In this document: one piece after another, positions 1 through 13,457 of the stretch | How the letters are laid out: every line of letters starts with the position of its first letter | Position numbering within the stretch: position 1 is the stretch's first letter | Assembly: GCA_963969595.1 (NCBI GenBank) | Contig: OZ018410.1 | Coordinates: 26,540,913-26,604,912 of the forward strand | Length of the DNA stretch: 64,000 nt | Direction of reading: 5' to 3' | Origin: Neckera pumila | Taxonomy: Eukaryota; Streptophyta; Bryopsida; Hypnales; Neckeraceae | Program-made: the position numbers and the translations under genes | Notes under the pieces: model-generated | Database searches by the model: none | Seen by the model: only the letters and a program-made list of their open reading frames with translations | What the model was told of the DNA's origin: nothing

Positions 1-969
1 GTGCCTCGTTGACTGTAACCACACCTCAGTTTTGCTTATAAAATTTTGGTACTGACGTCCGGTTTCCTGACTTACCCTCTGATCAACTCTTTGAATGCAT
101 GAAATGTCAGTACGAAGTTGTCACGTACAGGGAGGCGTCGCTTTGGAATTTGCCATTTTCTCTTAACCCTTAGGAGGAATGTGCGACCATCGGGGTTTTG
201 CGACTCTTCCCCTGTAATCACACAGGAGAATATTATGTACACCAATTTCCACACAGGAAATTTAAATCAATTCCAGTGTCTCACTTTCCCATGTGTGCCT
301 GACTTTCCTGTGTGTCATGCAACCTGCTTCAAATTGTATAAATCGTAGTGTATTTCTGCATTTAGATTCTCGCTTTTTTGGACATAATAAGGCACAGCTG
401 TGTGAACAGTGAGTAGAAGGGTCGGATTCTTATTTCTTACTGTAGAGTTGTGGTCTAGTTTCGAGGCGGATCTTCTGTCATTATTGCGCCTTTATCGAAT
501 GATACATATCTGCAGCCCGATTCTGACAGAGATAATTGATTATCATTCCACGCATTCAAGTCATTTCGAAATGGTCAATAAGCACCCAATAAGCCAGATT
601 TTTGAGATAGGCGGTGGAGGCCTGCCATTGTACGTACATAAGGTTTTACTTCGTTTTGTTTCCCGACACTTGGTTCAGCACATCGTAAACGCTCTCCTTT
701 CTTCACCATTGATCTACCTCGAGGGTTCTCATTCATATTGTGCTATGTAACTCGAATGAAGATTGCAGTGCAGGAAAACAGTATTGTTGGGACTCATCAG
801 CTAGCAAGCTCAGAACTGTTTCACACAGATCGTCAATTTCGTTAAGATGGCAAAAGTACATGACTTTGGCACTTGTCAGGGCGCCCGGTCACAGAACGTA
901 AATCCGTACCAATCCTTGTTACGCATATGATCATAATATCAAAGTCTTTTGCCCCCAGAATTGCCTTAA
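1..969. other. Gene-free stretch
   Basis: No convincing coding region. The longest open frame (about 409-750, plus) begins only at a GTG and has no recognisable motif. One TTAACCCTTAGGAGG motif near 164 resembles an end of the TTAA-flanked transposon family found elsewhere in the window, but I found no partner end for it. Confidence 0.5.
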
Positions 970-1191
970 CCCTTGAAGGACGGACCGGTAGCCATGGAAA
1001 TCGTGTATTGTGATTCCGTGTGACATCATCTACTTTGAAAAAGCTTAATACATTCATTGGAAGTCAAAGAACTGTTGAAGATCTTTCCTTCTTACTCCTA
1101 ATACCGAGGATGAAAAGTTGCACTTCTGTCTTGTAGGGAAAGATTCTTTGTCATTCAAAGGACGCAGAACGTCCTCGGCGGCGTTCAAGGG
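970..1191. mobile_element. Short TTAA-flanked miniature transposon, copy 1
   Basis: A 222-bp unit beginning CCCTTGAAGGACG and ending CGTTCAAGGG, so its ends are short inverted repeats. It sits exactly between TTAA at 966-969 and TTAA at 1192-1195. The interior is non-coding and is related along its length to 61241-61465 and, in reverse orientation, to 42516-42740. TTAA target duplication with CCC-starting ends is the signature of the piggyBac superfamily, so this looks like a piggyBac-type MITE. No transposase is present. Confidence 0.65.
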
Positions 1192-1443
1192 TTAAGTTCA
1201 CAAGGACACTTTTTTCAAGTATCCTAGCTAGTGCCACTCCACAGAAAATTTAACAGCCCTTGTGGTAGACCCGCCATTCACCAAGTTTTGAACGCTCATG
1301 ACAGGTAACTTGAATACCTGTCACGTGAAAAGCACTTTGTCTTTTCTCACTAGATGCATAATTTAAGGTGTAACTCGTTGCTCTAAATGCATAAAAGGTG
1401 TTTGCTTGTTGGTCCTGGTGCCAGACCCACGGAGCACGAGGGC

Positions 1444-1791
1444 TCATTTTTGTTCCAGGACTCGACCTGATCGCCAAGATGGCTTCATACGTGTGAATTG
1501 CGCAAAGCTTAGAGATGATTGCGCGCGAAGCTTCGCTTCGCTTCGGCTCCTGCTGGACTTCCAGTTCTGATGAAGCAGAAGCCAGCAGAAGCCTAGATCC
1601 ACCAAACTTCCTAAATCGGGATTCACGACAAAGCTTTCGTCTTCCCAGTCGGGCACGATCTCCAACGACGTTTCTAAGAGACTCTGCAGTGTCCACTTGG
1701 TGGTAAGAACTGAGAAAGAGGTTCGATATGCGGAGTCTATGTTTGCTGACTTTTGCACGGATGGGGGCGTTTGTGAACAACACTGTTTCAT
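1444..1791 (-). CDS. Small hypothetical protein, doubtful
   Basis: A 115-codon frame from an ATG at 1791 in a patch visibly richer in G and C than its surroundings. The product has no motif I recognise; its middle contains the acidic stretch IVPDWEDESFVVNPDLG and its C-terminal part is Ser/Arg-rich and basic. A longer frame (about 1250-1783) overlaps it on the same strand in another phase, and a plus-strand frame overlaps too, so open frames here may be chance or part of a larger spliced gene. No neighbouring gene supports a role. Confidence 0.2.
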   Translation of the reverse strand: MKQCCSQTPPSVQKSANIDSAYRTSFSVLTTKWTLQSLLETSLEIVPDWEDESFVVNPDLGSLVDLGFCWLLLHQNWKSSRSRSEAKLRAQSSLSFAQFTRMKPSWRSGRVLEQK

Positions 1792-4700
1792 TCTTCGATT
1801 CTTTAGTTTTATATTTGTAACAGACTTTCAGGGAACATCAAGAACAAGTAAGAGAATCCTTTGCCACGAACGACGATTAAAAATAATTATTAATTAATTA
1901 AACGATTATTCACTCATGGAGCGAAGTGGAGCGAATACCGGTAACCAGCGCACTTCCAGTTTATCAGGAATATAATATCATGTAAGAAAGAGTTCAAGTC
2001 TACGTTCTCTTGTTAATAATCACGACGTCATGAAATCTGGGTTTTTTAATTTGAGGGACACATTGACTAGGAGTCCCGTCCGTTGCATGTAATGCAAGTA
2101 GATTAAAATACAGAGAATCTCAGTCAAATTCGGAGAGTGGCACATGCAAAGTTACTGGCAAAATCAATAGAACAAAATAAAATAATGGAAACAAAATACC
2201 GGTAGAAGCCAAAGTCCTACGTCAATTGTGCCTCAGGTGTGGTCGACTGTTGTCTCACTAGTATTGTAATTACGCAAGGATTCTCCTTCTGTGTCAAAAT
2301 TTGTTTTACTGACCAATAAAAATAGTCTATGACTAACAAACAACTCTCAGCGATGGCCTGTTGCCTGTTGGCCTTCGCGCTGGGGAACCAGAGAACCCGA
2401 ACAGCTCCCTAAACTTACCGGCAGAGACTGTGTTTTCAATGTCAAACGTATTACAAGAATTCACATCGCTAACTGAACATCGCAACATTCAATTGCCTTC
2501 ATTCCCACTGCCTTTGCTTCATGCACCCTGCTCATCACACTGAGCCTCTAGCCCTCTACCTATCCACTGGAATATTCCACACCATCTACTGTGGAGCCAA
2601 GACAGCAGTGCATGTTACAAAATGCTATGATGCAGCCAATTACCGATGAAACTCATGGAAGTTTCAAAAAATAGTCTTTTGTTTAGCACAGTAGAGAGTC
2701 CAATTGTCGGGGTATCATTTTCAGCTGGTAGTTTGAAGCAGAGGCCATTGCTTGTGGATTGCGTCTTGTCCATTCCACTCTTGTGCAGATATTCCCGTTT
2801 CTTGTCTCTAGCGAACAGAAGTAGAGTAGGCTTTGTAAATTAAATGTGCAATTCGGCATTAAAAAACTATGACCACGATGGTGCAAATTCTATCCTTTCC
2901 CATTCAGACATGTCTAATATACAGAGGAGTTCAATATCTTTTGGGCTCATGAAGAAAATTTTGTGCGAAATTGCTCCCTACAAGTGTTTATGATTGTTGA
3001 CCAATGATAGGTTTTCAAGGAAGTTTGAATTTTGTCATGGTAATAGCTTAAAGCTTTCAACTTTAACATGCCAAGGACTGATAGTGTCCTATGGATAAAT
3101 GTGTTTTACAAATGACTTTATGGCCAATTTCGTCAAAGTGGCAGTATTCCGTTACTTTTGGCACTTGTAATAATTTAGACCGTGCATTTTGAACTGTTAA
3201 ATCTGCACTTGAAATCTATGCATTTTTTTAATTTCTGAAATCTATATATGTCTTAGATAGCTGAAATCTATACCAGTCCTAGATTTTTTAGATTGTGCAA
3301 CCTGAAATCCGTAAGAGTCCTAGATTTTTTTAATCTATAATTATCCTAGATGTCTATAATGTACACCATTTCTAAACATCACTTTTGTGGTTCAGACTAA
3401 AAATGGCACATAGAATACTGCCATTTCAATGAAATTCACAATCTTTCTAAAAAAACTCTCAAGACAAAGAATGCAACCAACTAAAGTAGGGACACCCTAA
3501 ATCATCACTTTTTTTCTATCGAGAATTTGTATCTATTTTTGAATTTGTAAAAATTATACGTTTTGTAATTGACAAATGAAATAAGTTTATAAGATAACAA
3601 TGCACCTAAAAGAACATCATTTGAATATTGTGGGTGAATGCAAGAAACACTTGTACTATTTGTTGCGTTTTCACTATTTGATGCTTTTTTGTCTGGAGTA
3701 CTTTAAGCATAGAAAAATAATTTTTAATTTAAAAAAAAAATATGGCCAATATATATACCTTTAAGATGAAACTTTGGGAAGGAAAGCATAGAAAAATTCT
3801 CTAAGTGGGAGAACTAGAAAGTGACAAATCTCAAGAAAATAGACACTTTGATGCTTTAATTAGTTAAAAATAGTAAACAAAATTGAATAAATTAAATAAA
3901 AATTAGCCATTTGTAATAACTCTATGGAGATGGTCATTCACCAAAAGAACCACCAAAATAATATTTTATATATTATAAAATGTAAGAAGAAAGAAGCTCT
4001 ATTTGTGGACTTCCACACAATACAAAATTAAGTAATTTTAGAATTCCTTCTTTGTCTAGCTACAAGTCTACTAGATGACCATTTCCTCCAAATTTCAGCT
4101 CCAAATTTGATTTTTTGGGTACTAAATAGTACTTTAAACCTCCAAATTGGAATTTGTGACATAAAATTGGAGGCTGTTTTTATTCAGTAAATTTTTTTTG
4201 ATAATTGCCAAAAAATTAGGCAAGGTGTATAGTGGTCATGAGCACCTTATAAATCTTATGTCTTAAGACATCTTAAGTCTTAAATCTTAAGTCCCTATAA
4301 ATCTTAAGTCATTTGGATTCAATATGCAAAAGTTATGCCTAAAAAACAAATCAACATACAAGGTGTGACAAAAAATAGTACAAGTGTTTCTTGCATTCAC
4401 CCATTGTGAAGGATCAAAGTTTTTTTGGTAGATGTTATAAAGTTGTTACCTCAAAAAGTAAGTCATGAAAATTCTTTTTAGAATTATTTAATAAGGATCC
4501 ATGAGGATCCATTATCCATAAGGATCATCTCAACAAATCTTATAGAATTAATTCCAAAAAATTGACTTCAAAATTTATATATTACATCATCATACTGTTG
4601 ATAATCAATTCTACTCAAAAATTAATATGCCCTATGAGAGCATTTATTATGAATGGCACAAATCAGTCTTGTCCAAGGCCCTTGCATGCACATTTCTAAA

Positions 4701-6525
4701 CATTGAAGAGGGTTTCAAGATCATTTTTTTAGTGAAATCTCTTCCTTATGAAGTACTTTCAAATGGCCAATTCTTTTTGTTTCTTTGTAAATTTTTTGTC
4801 TTATTTTTAAATGTCAAAGTGTCCATTTTCTTCAAAATTTTAACTCACTCTTTTTTGTAAATAACGCTTGACCTAGATTTTTTTTAGGCCTAAAATTTTG
4901 GCAATATGCTTTTTTTACTGTTAAGCTAATTATCCTTATTTTATTTTATTTTCAAAAATTCGTTTCCAAAAGCTCATAGTATTAAGAGTACTACCCAAAA
5001 ACAAGCCAAAGTGGAAAAAAAGTAGCCACTTTTTTTTGCAACCGCCCTAAAAATTAGAACAAAAAAATAATAATAATAATATATATATATTTAAAGTAGT
5101 TTAAAAACTGATATTGCAAGACCCTACACTCTTTTCAATTACTTCTCACTCTTAAATCAAGGTTCGATGGTTTCAGGAGCATATCTTAGCTTTAGCAATA
5201 TTAAAATAGTTGCTTATTGTTCAGAATATTATAAGTTTATACTTCAAGCTTCTATAAATTTGAATCTTTTTAATAAATTTATTAAAAAAATTCTATTCTA
5301 ATGTGTCTCCAAAGTCCAAAAACTTCAATTAATTATCATTGGTAGCGCAGAGAGTAACAAAGGTCTAATTTGTTTTTCAAATTTTCTTAAGAAATAATCA
5401 TATTTAAATCTAACAATTACAAACCCATTTCATAAAAAATTTACTATTGTCAATATTTACTTAGGAAGTGAAAAGAATTTTCAATTTGAAGTTTCAAACT
5501 TTATTTATAAATATTGGTGGCAGCATTTATCAATCTAATTGTACCAGTGTAATACAAAACTAAAAATCTACAACTTTTGTTTGTAAATCAATATCCATTT
5601 TATGTCTTTAATTGTTGTTTGTAATGCATCCATACAAAACTTCAAATTAAGAGATGGGTAAATGCATTTAAGGATTAATTTAATTTATACACTTGGTTAA
5701 AAGCCAACAAGACAAGTTAGACTGTAATAACAACATTAGATCTATCAATACTTTATAAAACCATACTTAGTTACCACCTCTTTGGAAAGAGCTCTATGGA
5801 GTTTATGTTTCAACTACAGAGAAGTATTATTGTAGACTTTTTGTTCTTATTCACAAAATAAATTACCAATGGACACTCAAGGCAAATATAGAATAGTGGT
5901 ACATGAGTCCAATCCATTAATAATTTTTTGACATGAAAATTTGTATGAAGCCTTTGACATTGGACTTAAAATAAAATTGTCGAGAAATTAACAGGTACGA
6001 AGTGCTAGACACTACAATTGCATTCTACAAGAAAAATTAGCATGGTGAATGCTACAATTTCATCCATCAAAGACATATATTGTTGTTCACCTAAGATTCA
6101 AGCCAGGAATTAGGATCTGATCTGTCATAACCTAAGAGAGTAGTTATCATAGTCTTGCAAATTTAAGTACAAAGGCCCTTGCTTTAGTGGAAGGTGAAAG
6201 ACAATGTGATTACTCAACAAAAATACAAGTTAAAGAATGTATTTTCATTGTTGCAAATTGATTATTATATCTTATTGATTTACAAATGAAATAAGGCTAT
6301 ACTACTTGTTTTCTAAGAAAATAATTTTAAATGTATTTGTATAGAATTGCACCACTTCAATAGAATTAGGAAATTTTTCTTGCTTTTCACCTACAATCCT
6401 ATAAGTAGCTTGCACATTCAATTTGTAATATGACATGTGGCAAGCTAAACCACCATTGAAATGATTGAATGGCTAAGTGGAATCTTTTTTCCAAAAAAAT
6501 TTCCACTCTTTACATTTTACATTCT
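1792..6525. other. AT-rich gene-free stretch
   Basis: No coding region supported. It contains degenerate short repeats, the clearest at about 3190-3360, where the phrase GAAATCTATA followed by GTCCTAGATTTTTT recurs about three times, and at 4245-4320, where variants of AAATCTTAAGTC recur. Many homopolymer A/T runs. Confidence 0.5.
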
Positions 6526-6529
6526 TTAA

Positions 6530-7360
6530 CCCCTAAAGGACCATTGTCCCTTCAGGAGACAAATGGGATTTTGGGCAGGTACCTACGGACTAAATTTTTG
6601 TCATGATTTTTTGAAACTTTTTTTGGAGATAGAAAAATTGCTAAGCTTCATGGGAGTATAATTTTTTTTCAATCAGTGCCCGGAAAAAAAAGTTATGCCC
6701 AAATAAGCTCAAAACAGGGGACATAGGGCAGCAAAAAAAATTTGCAATTTTTTTTTTTAATTTTTTTTAATTTTTTTCCTTATAGATTATATTTTTGTCT
6801 ATCTGGGAAGCTTTTATTCATTTCATTTGGATTTGTTATGAAAAAGTTATGGACAATCTTGTTTTGGGGGCACTTAGAGCATCTTTCTGAAAAAAATAAC
6901 TTGTAGGATTCATTTTTGAATGCAATTTTTACAATTTAAAAAAAAAAAAAGTTTTGCAAGGTCTAGTTTTTTTGCTAGAACAATCTCACCATTGGGATTA
7001 GTGTTTCCTAATTCCATATAAAAGATATTAATATTTTAGATTTTCCTTGTATCTCATACCTACTTCTACTTAACAATTTTTTTAATAATGAAAATTAAGA
7101 TTTCTTGGATTTCTTTTTTTTCCCCTAGATTCTCAACTCAATTCTCCACTATAAAGATTAAAAGTTCAAAACTCTGTAGTGCATAAAATTTTGGTTAAAA
7201 ATGTTCAAAGTCATAAAGTCTAGTCCCGCAATGTGCTAAAAAACTTGTTTTTTTCACTTCAAACACAGATATCTTGCAATCTGTGCTGTCAAATATTTTG
7301 AAATTTTTTCCACGCATTGTCATACTAATTGTGTATCAGATCCTATGGTGAATATAAAGC
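6530..7360 (+). mobile_element. Long TTAA-flanked element, 3'-truncated copy
   Basis: Starts CCCCTAAAGGACCATTG directly after TTAA (6526-6529). It is collinear with the complete copy at 15605-16519, sharing phrases such as AAGTTATGCCCAAATAAGC and ATATCTTGCAATCTGTG. Similarity fades near 7360, before the expected GGGGTTAA end, so the right end is lost or replaced. Non-coding. Confidence 0.6.
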
Positions 7361-9928
7361 TTGTGTTTTTGAATTGTTGGATTTTCAAAGTCTTAAAGTC
7401 TTGAAATCCATGAATACGTTAATTTCTGAAGTTTTCTAATTATACTTTATGAAAATACACTTCAAAGTATAATTTCTACCGCAAAGGAAAAAAATTTTAA
7501 ACATTTGTTTTTTTGGCATATTCAACTTTAAGAATTTACTCTAGACAACAAGAATGCTAGAAAATGAGCAATGATCAATGAATAGTGGAAAAAATATTAA
7601 GTATAAGAATTTTGCCTCCTTTGACTTCAGATTTTGGATTTCAAATTGTCAATTAAAGATTAAGGTGTATCTTATCTTGTGCTCAAATTGTCTCTAACTT
7701 TAAACATTTCATTTGAATTTAGGAAAATAATGAATTCCAAGAAGATGAATATTTTCATAGAGGAAATGAAACAACCAATAATATAGATGATTGCAAAAGA
7801 GCAAATGTGAAAGTGCAAAATAGTCCAATTATATTTCAAGTATCTATTGCTCCTCTTATCTTGAGGCTTTGATAACTAAGCATAGCTAAGACATACAACA
7901 ACATTGAGTAGATGGATTGAAATAAAAGGCTGCCTTTTCACTTTTACGCTTTAGGACTTCCAGTTAAACAATGGACAAAAGTAGAAACCTTTTTAGTCTC
8001 ACTAATATAAACTAGCCCATTGTGGTCAAAATTTGGAGTCTACCTTCATGCCATTGCTGAAAGTTTAAAAAAAAAATTCCCACATGAAGACAAGTGTGAG
8101 AAATAGTGAGAGCAGTTGAAATTATATTTTTCAAACAAAGTATGAATCTGTTACGGATTTTTGAAGTGATTTGTCCAAAAGAGTCAGTAGACTATCCCAT
8201 AACCAACAAAAATTGTATCCAATATGGTTCTCTTAATCACCTAAAGTGGTCGCAATAATTTCTAATGTAGAAGGCCATGAAAAGTCACTTCCTACAATAA
8301 TTTACACCAAAAAAATAGGTGTTCCTAATGAGGTCACTAATCACTCCATTGGTGTCAGATTAGACGTTGATTGTGGCCCAAAAAATTGTCATAGGGTCAT
8401 TAGGTGTCTACTATAGGCTGGTTTATCTTCCATGACACTACATTAATTTCAATGAGTATGAGTGTTTTCAACCAATGATGGTAAAAAAATCCCTAAAAAT
8501 GGGCTAGTAGAGAATGGAATCCTATGATGCCTTTAAACAATGGACTTTCTAAGGTAAACTCCACATATTATTGTATTTAGATGATTTTTTATAGGCTTCT
8601 AGAACAACATGCATTGCAACCATAAATTTTACCATATATCACTATACTTTATAAATTTTTAAAGGGTTACAAAATAATAATAAGGGATTGTTGTAATACC
8701 TGTTGATTTTGGCTCAAAAATCGGCTTTTTCATGACTTTTAGAAAAAAAAAATTTAAGTAAAAGAAAATAAGGATAATTGTAAAGTATTGAAAATAGCAT
8801 GCTTCTAAAAGTTTAGACCTAGAAAAATTTATCTCTAAAAGTAATGCACAAAAATAAACAATGAAAAATACCAAGAAATTGGACACTTTTATGTTTAATT
8901 TTTAGAAAATATTAAAAAATTCAATAAAATTCAATAAAAAATGTATTTCTCCTAGCTTGAAGGTGCTCTTTTTCAAATATTTTTATCTTTGGGATAAAAA
9001 TTGTGTTCTCTACACCTGCACAAAAGTAGAACACATAACAATTATTCTTTGGGGAATTGTATAGATTGACACCTACTCAAAAAACATTTGAAGTACTGAA
9101 GTCCAAATAATGAAGTAAAAGTTATGAGGAGTTTTATTTTGCGGCCAATAAATGCAGAAAAACATACAAAGTCGGCTTTTGCTCTCAATTTTAAAGAAGT
9201 TCAAAAAAATTAAAATTCAAGATTTTAATTTTTTAGTAGAATATTTTTGCCATTGTAATTTTTAATTTTTAATTTCTTATAAAAATTATGAGCATATAGT
9301 TTTTTCTTTCATTCAATACCATTATACCATCTTCTACTTTACAATTTTTTTAAAGATGAATATGAAAAAAGATTGGTTTAAACTTTATTTCACATGTTTT
9401 CAACCCATTTTCCAACATTTTGACAAAATTTACAAGTTATAGGACATATGCATTCTTTTCTAAAAATGTTGAAAGACAAAACCTTACCTTTTGGAAGGGC
9501 TAGAAAAGTCTACATTTTGAAGTTTAGGCGCATTGAACTTGCAATTGGTGGAGATGTTTGCTCTAGAACAATGTACTTGAACAAGCCAATTACAAGATGT
9601 ACAATTGGATTTGTTAAAAAATCATTATTGATGAAGATTTTGACCTTGCTTTGGGGATGAGTATTTTGAAGTGGTTTTGTGCCTCTAATCATAATGGGCT
9701 TTAAGAGGTTAAGTTTTATTAATAAGTCAAATTCCTAAAAAAGTATTAAACTATAATAGGTGAAGAACTCATTAATGTAGTATTTTTGTTTATAAAATTC
9801 CAAAGTACCTAAAATACTCCAATATCTTGCTTGTAGATATATTAGACGCGCTAAATTAGCAAAAGTTTAAATTGGTTTGTAGGATACATTGTAAATACCT
9901 TTTTGCACTACGACCAACGGTGCTAATA
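7361..9928. other. AT-rich gene-free stretch
   Basis: No coding region supported. Short open frames occur at 8659-8886 (minus) and 9448-9660 (plus), but they are AT-driven, lack known motifs and have no flanking gene signals. Confidence 0.5.
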
Positions 9929-10120
9929 TGTGAGCCCAAGAATGCAAGCTTGTGAGCATTGAGCCTATAATATAGATACCACACATTGTAGAAGGTGTAT
10001 GTATCATAAACACTTATAATATGGGTATTTGTAACATATATATCCTATAATTGTAGACGGTTTCTATATTATATACACCTATAATATAGATGTGTAGTAT
10101 TCTAGGCTCACGGGCTCACA
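9929..10120. mobile_element. Palindromic MITE-like element
   Basis: A 192-bp AT-rich unit bounded by TGTGAGCCC on the left and GGGCTCACA on the right. Inner inverted phrases (TGAGCCTATAATATAG on the left, its near-complement on the right) suggest it could fold into one hairpin. Partial inverted similarity continues outside the ends, so the true boundaries may lie further out. Superfamily unknown. Confidence 0.4.
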
Positions 10121-11260
10121 CTTCTATGCTTACATAATAGCAACCCTCAATGCACTTGTGAGGGACAAAAACTAAAGTTGCTAGTTGTTCTGATTGTTAG
10201 ACATAAATCAAACTGTTAGCCCTACAAGCTACAAGTGAAAAATTCAAGCAACACAAAATGAATAGCATCTAAATAGAGAAGGAGATAAGAGTATACACTA
10301 AGAGTCTAATGGTGCAATTGGCTTACAAAAATTCTACACTAATAAAAAGATTTTGAAATCGCCCTAATTCTATGGAATATAGCAAATAGTATGCCTTCTT
10401 TAAACAATTGCAGAATAATAATGTGAGCTTTCACTAGGTGTATAGGACCCTATATAGATCAACCTCTAAATTTTGAATTTTTTTGAAAAGTAGAAATTTG
10501 GATTTCGGAAGGTCAACGGCTTAACCAACCTTGATAAAGTCTTAGAAAATATCCAGGTAGTGGTAAGCTAGTAAAATGCCAATAAAAATTAGGATATATT
10601 TGTTGTGATAATAACATGCTTCACCAAGTTTCAAGGCATTCTGACACCGACAAGAATCCTAATGGACAACACCGACTATTTACAATAGTTTTTAAACAAA
10701 TTTGCGGCTTTAATTGGAGGCCTGGGAGCATATGATATTCAAACAAAGTCAATGAGGAATCATTTCTTACTCCAACATTACTTTCAAACACTCCAAGTAA
10801 GTCAAAATCTTTGAAAAATAAAAAATTCGATCAACAACAATTTCTATAATTCTTTATTTTAGCAATTTGCAACTTTTATAAGTTTGAATGACCTTGAAGT
10901 AGGAGATAGACGATCAACCTAAATAATTTGGGACTTTTGAAGCCAATGGTGCAATACATTTGTCATTTGAAACCTTTCTCCAAAAATTAGAAATAAGCCT
11001 ACTTATAAATTTGACTTATTTTAGTAATTAGCGATTAGTTCTAGAAATTTTTTTGGAATTGAAGGAGGAGAGGCCTTTGGAAAATGTGTAAAAGTTCACT
11101 CTTTCTCTCCCCAAACCACCCCTTTTTCTTTGTATTGTCTTGTTGTTTGGATCATTTTAGTGGATTTTGACCAATTTGGCCATTTATACCAATTTTGTGT
11201 TTTTTGAGCATTTCTTTGTTCAAATTGTTGTAGTCTTCTAAACTTGTTTTGAAGGACATT
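10121..11260. other. AT-rich gene-free stretch
   Basis: No gene, RNA or repeat boundary that I can support. Confidence 0.45.
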
Positions 11261-11579
11261 CATTAGAGAAATTCTCAGTCCTCCAGAGGGCTGCTCCATA
11301 TTGACCAAACCGGTCTATTAATTGCATGAGATTTAGTTGGAGCATATAGCCACAGTGCATTGTCAGAGTGTGAATTTCGCAAAAGACGTCAGGACTCCAA
11401 TAATGAGGGTGTAGTAGAAGTCAATTTAATATTTAGCCGCGTGAGTATACAAGGTGATTAATTGGGAATTTAATCAAATTCAATGAAATCAAGCAAACTG
11501 AAATGGATTTTCAAGCTAGTTGCTAAAAAATTAGAGAACTCTTACATTTCCAACTAGCTTCTAAAGCCACTTAGTTTAA

Positions 11580-12504
11580 CCCCTAAAGGACCCACATGCG
11601 TTTATTGGCCGTATAGAATTTTGAGGCAGGTAAGTATGACTAGAGATTTCTATATTTTGGGCTGAAATTTTATTAGAAGGTGGGGGCAAGGAATATCTTA
11701 CATATGCACCAAATTTCATGACATTTGGAAATACGAGTCAAAAGTTATGGCCTAATATGCTACTTTTTTTTGTAACTGGGTAGTCCGGGCAGATCAGAAA
11801 AAATTAATTTTTTCAAAAACAAAAAATTGAAATTGGTTTTCTAGAGTTATATATAGGTAAAAAGCTCTGGATCATCCCATTCTGATCAATGAGTCAAAAG
11901 TTATGAAGATTTTAAGTTTGCGGGCAGTTATGGATTTTGTACTCTAAAATAAACTTTGAAGTCCTTTATCTTACTCAATTTTCAATATATTTTGAAAAAA
12001 ATAAAATCATAGGATGTAGATTATTTATTACAACATTGCCACCATTGGAATTAGCATTTTTCAGTTCCATAATTAAATTCTTGACAATTTTGTATTTTGA
12101 GTCATTCTCTACTACTATCTACTTACAATTTTTTACTATATGTTGTACAATTCCAAAATGATGTGAAAATTTTCAAGCATGTAGCCAACTTGTCTAGGGA
12201 AAAGAATCCAAAGAAGTACCATCATTTTGGACATCTTTTCATCAAAAAGTGAGCTTGTGAAGTGTTGCTGCCGCGTTTTTTGCAAGGCCAAAAAAATGGT
12301 TTTAGTGAATTTGAATGCATATATCTTGCAATCCACGCGGTGGAAATTCCTGAAATTTTTTTCGCATATTCTCAAGTCACCATACTACAAGATCCTATGG
12401 TTACATGTGTAAGAAAAAGTTGTTTTTCAAAAAATGGATACTTATACTAAAAATGGCAATTTTTGAGCTTTTTCGGTGAGAACATAGTCATGGAACTTTA
12501 GGGG
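11580..12504 (+). mobile_element. Long TTAA-flanked element, complete copy (subfamily B)
   Basis: A 925-bp unit starting CCCCTAAAGGACCCACATG and ending GGAACTTTAGGGG, flanked by TTAA at 11576-11579 and 12505-12508. The perfect inverted terminal match is about 9 bp. It is collinear with 38115-39037 over its whole length and more distantly with 15605-16519, for example through GATCCTATGGTTACATGTG near 12390. Short open frames inside are not conserved as proteins. Non-autonomous, piggyBac-like by its ends. Confidence 0.7.
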
Positions 12505-12633
12505 TTAAGGTGTTTGAAGATGAGAAGAGAAGCTCCTTATGTACACTTGGGGTGGTAGGAGGTAGAACAATCCATGTGGAATATGTAATTTAGATGATTT
12601 GTAGTTTCTCAACTGCTCATAGTTTAATTTAAA

Positions 12634-13018
12634 GTAGGAATTGTGTTAAAACTAGAATTTCAGACCTCATTTAGACATAGTAGAATGAATTTTTTCAAAA
12701 AACTTTGAACTAAACAAAGTTGGATAATCAAGATAATTTTCATCTCCAAAAATCCGTTTGAAGTTTAGAGCCTCCAATAAAAAGTTTTAGATAAAATTAG
12801 AAGAAGGTATTTAAAAATGTCAAATAAAATCTCCCTTTCAACCCCTTTTTAGAATTGTGTTTATAACTTTTTATTGGATGCTCAAAACCTCAAACAGATT
12901 TTTGAAGATGAAAACTAACTTGATTTTCCAACTTTGTTTTGTTCAAAGTTTTTTGAAAAAATTCATTCTACTATGCCTAAATGAGGTTTGAAATTTTAGT
13001 TTTAACACAATTCCTGCA
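12634..13018. repeat. Long inverted repeat (hairpin-forming)
   Basis: Two arms of about 157-159 bp (12634-12792 and 12862-13018) are reverse complements with scattered mismatches, separated by about 70 bp. Shared phrases include GGAATTGTGTTAAAACTA and CATAGTAGAATGAATTTTTT. A single-arm relative, together with flanking sequence also present at 12515-12633, occurs at about 35400-35720. A transcript through this region would fold into a long near-perfect duplex. Confidence 0.7.
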
Positions 13019-13457
13019 TTTGACAATGAGTGATCTCTCTTCTGAATGTCCCATACCCTTTGAAGATTCACCATGGAAAATTGATTTCTCTATAAAAATA
13101 ACCTCTTTACCCTTCCTTCTCATCAATTGTCAATGAATTAAATCTATCATGATGGTACTAAAAAAAACCTTGATGGTAGATGTTCTTGGACTATTTTCGG
13201 CATTTGCTTTATTTTTTATAACTTGGTTAGAAAACAAGGTATGCAATAATCAAGGTTAAGGTGCATTACAATACCTGAACCTTGATTACTAAACTACTTG
13301 TACTTGGGTTTTGAACCACTGACAGTCATCGGACATCGCAACTTCAGGTGATTGACTATAGGGAAAAAGCAAATCATTAAGCAAAGTTAAATGTAACATT
13401 GGGGTCCTTTTAAATGCTCTGGAGCGACCCTCCGGAGGCCTGAGAATTTCTCTAATG

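Larger units (their letters stand above)
11261..13457. mobile_element. 2.2-kb element with CATTAGAG inverted ends, carrying nested elements
   Basis: Left end CATTAGAGAAATTCTCAG and on through 11298; the reverse complement of the right end (13420-13457) starts identically and differs at about 4 of 38 positions. Weaker inverted similarity continues about 20 bp further out on both sides (TTTTGAAGGACA). The interior holds a complete TTAA-flanked element (11580-12504) and a long hairpin (12634-13018), with no transposase. The same terminal sequence bounds 41442-41773 and is related to 63556-63835. Because the interior is mostly other elements, the two ends could also be separate solo copies in opposite orientation. 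Confidence 0.5.

Noticed and set aside
1250..1783. 177-codon minus-strand frame
   Set aside because: Overlaps other frames of equal quality, has no motif, and its composition looks like chance in a GC-richer patch.
5041..5100. AT microsatellite-like tract as an origin or matrix-attachment site
   Set aside because: AT-richness alone is the background here; no further signal.
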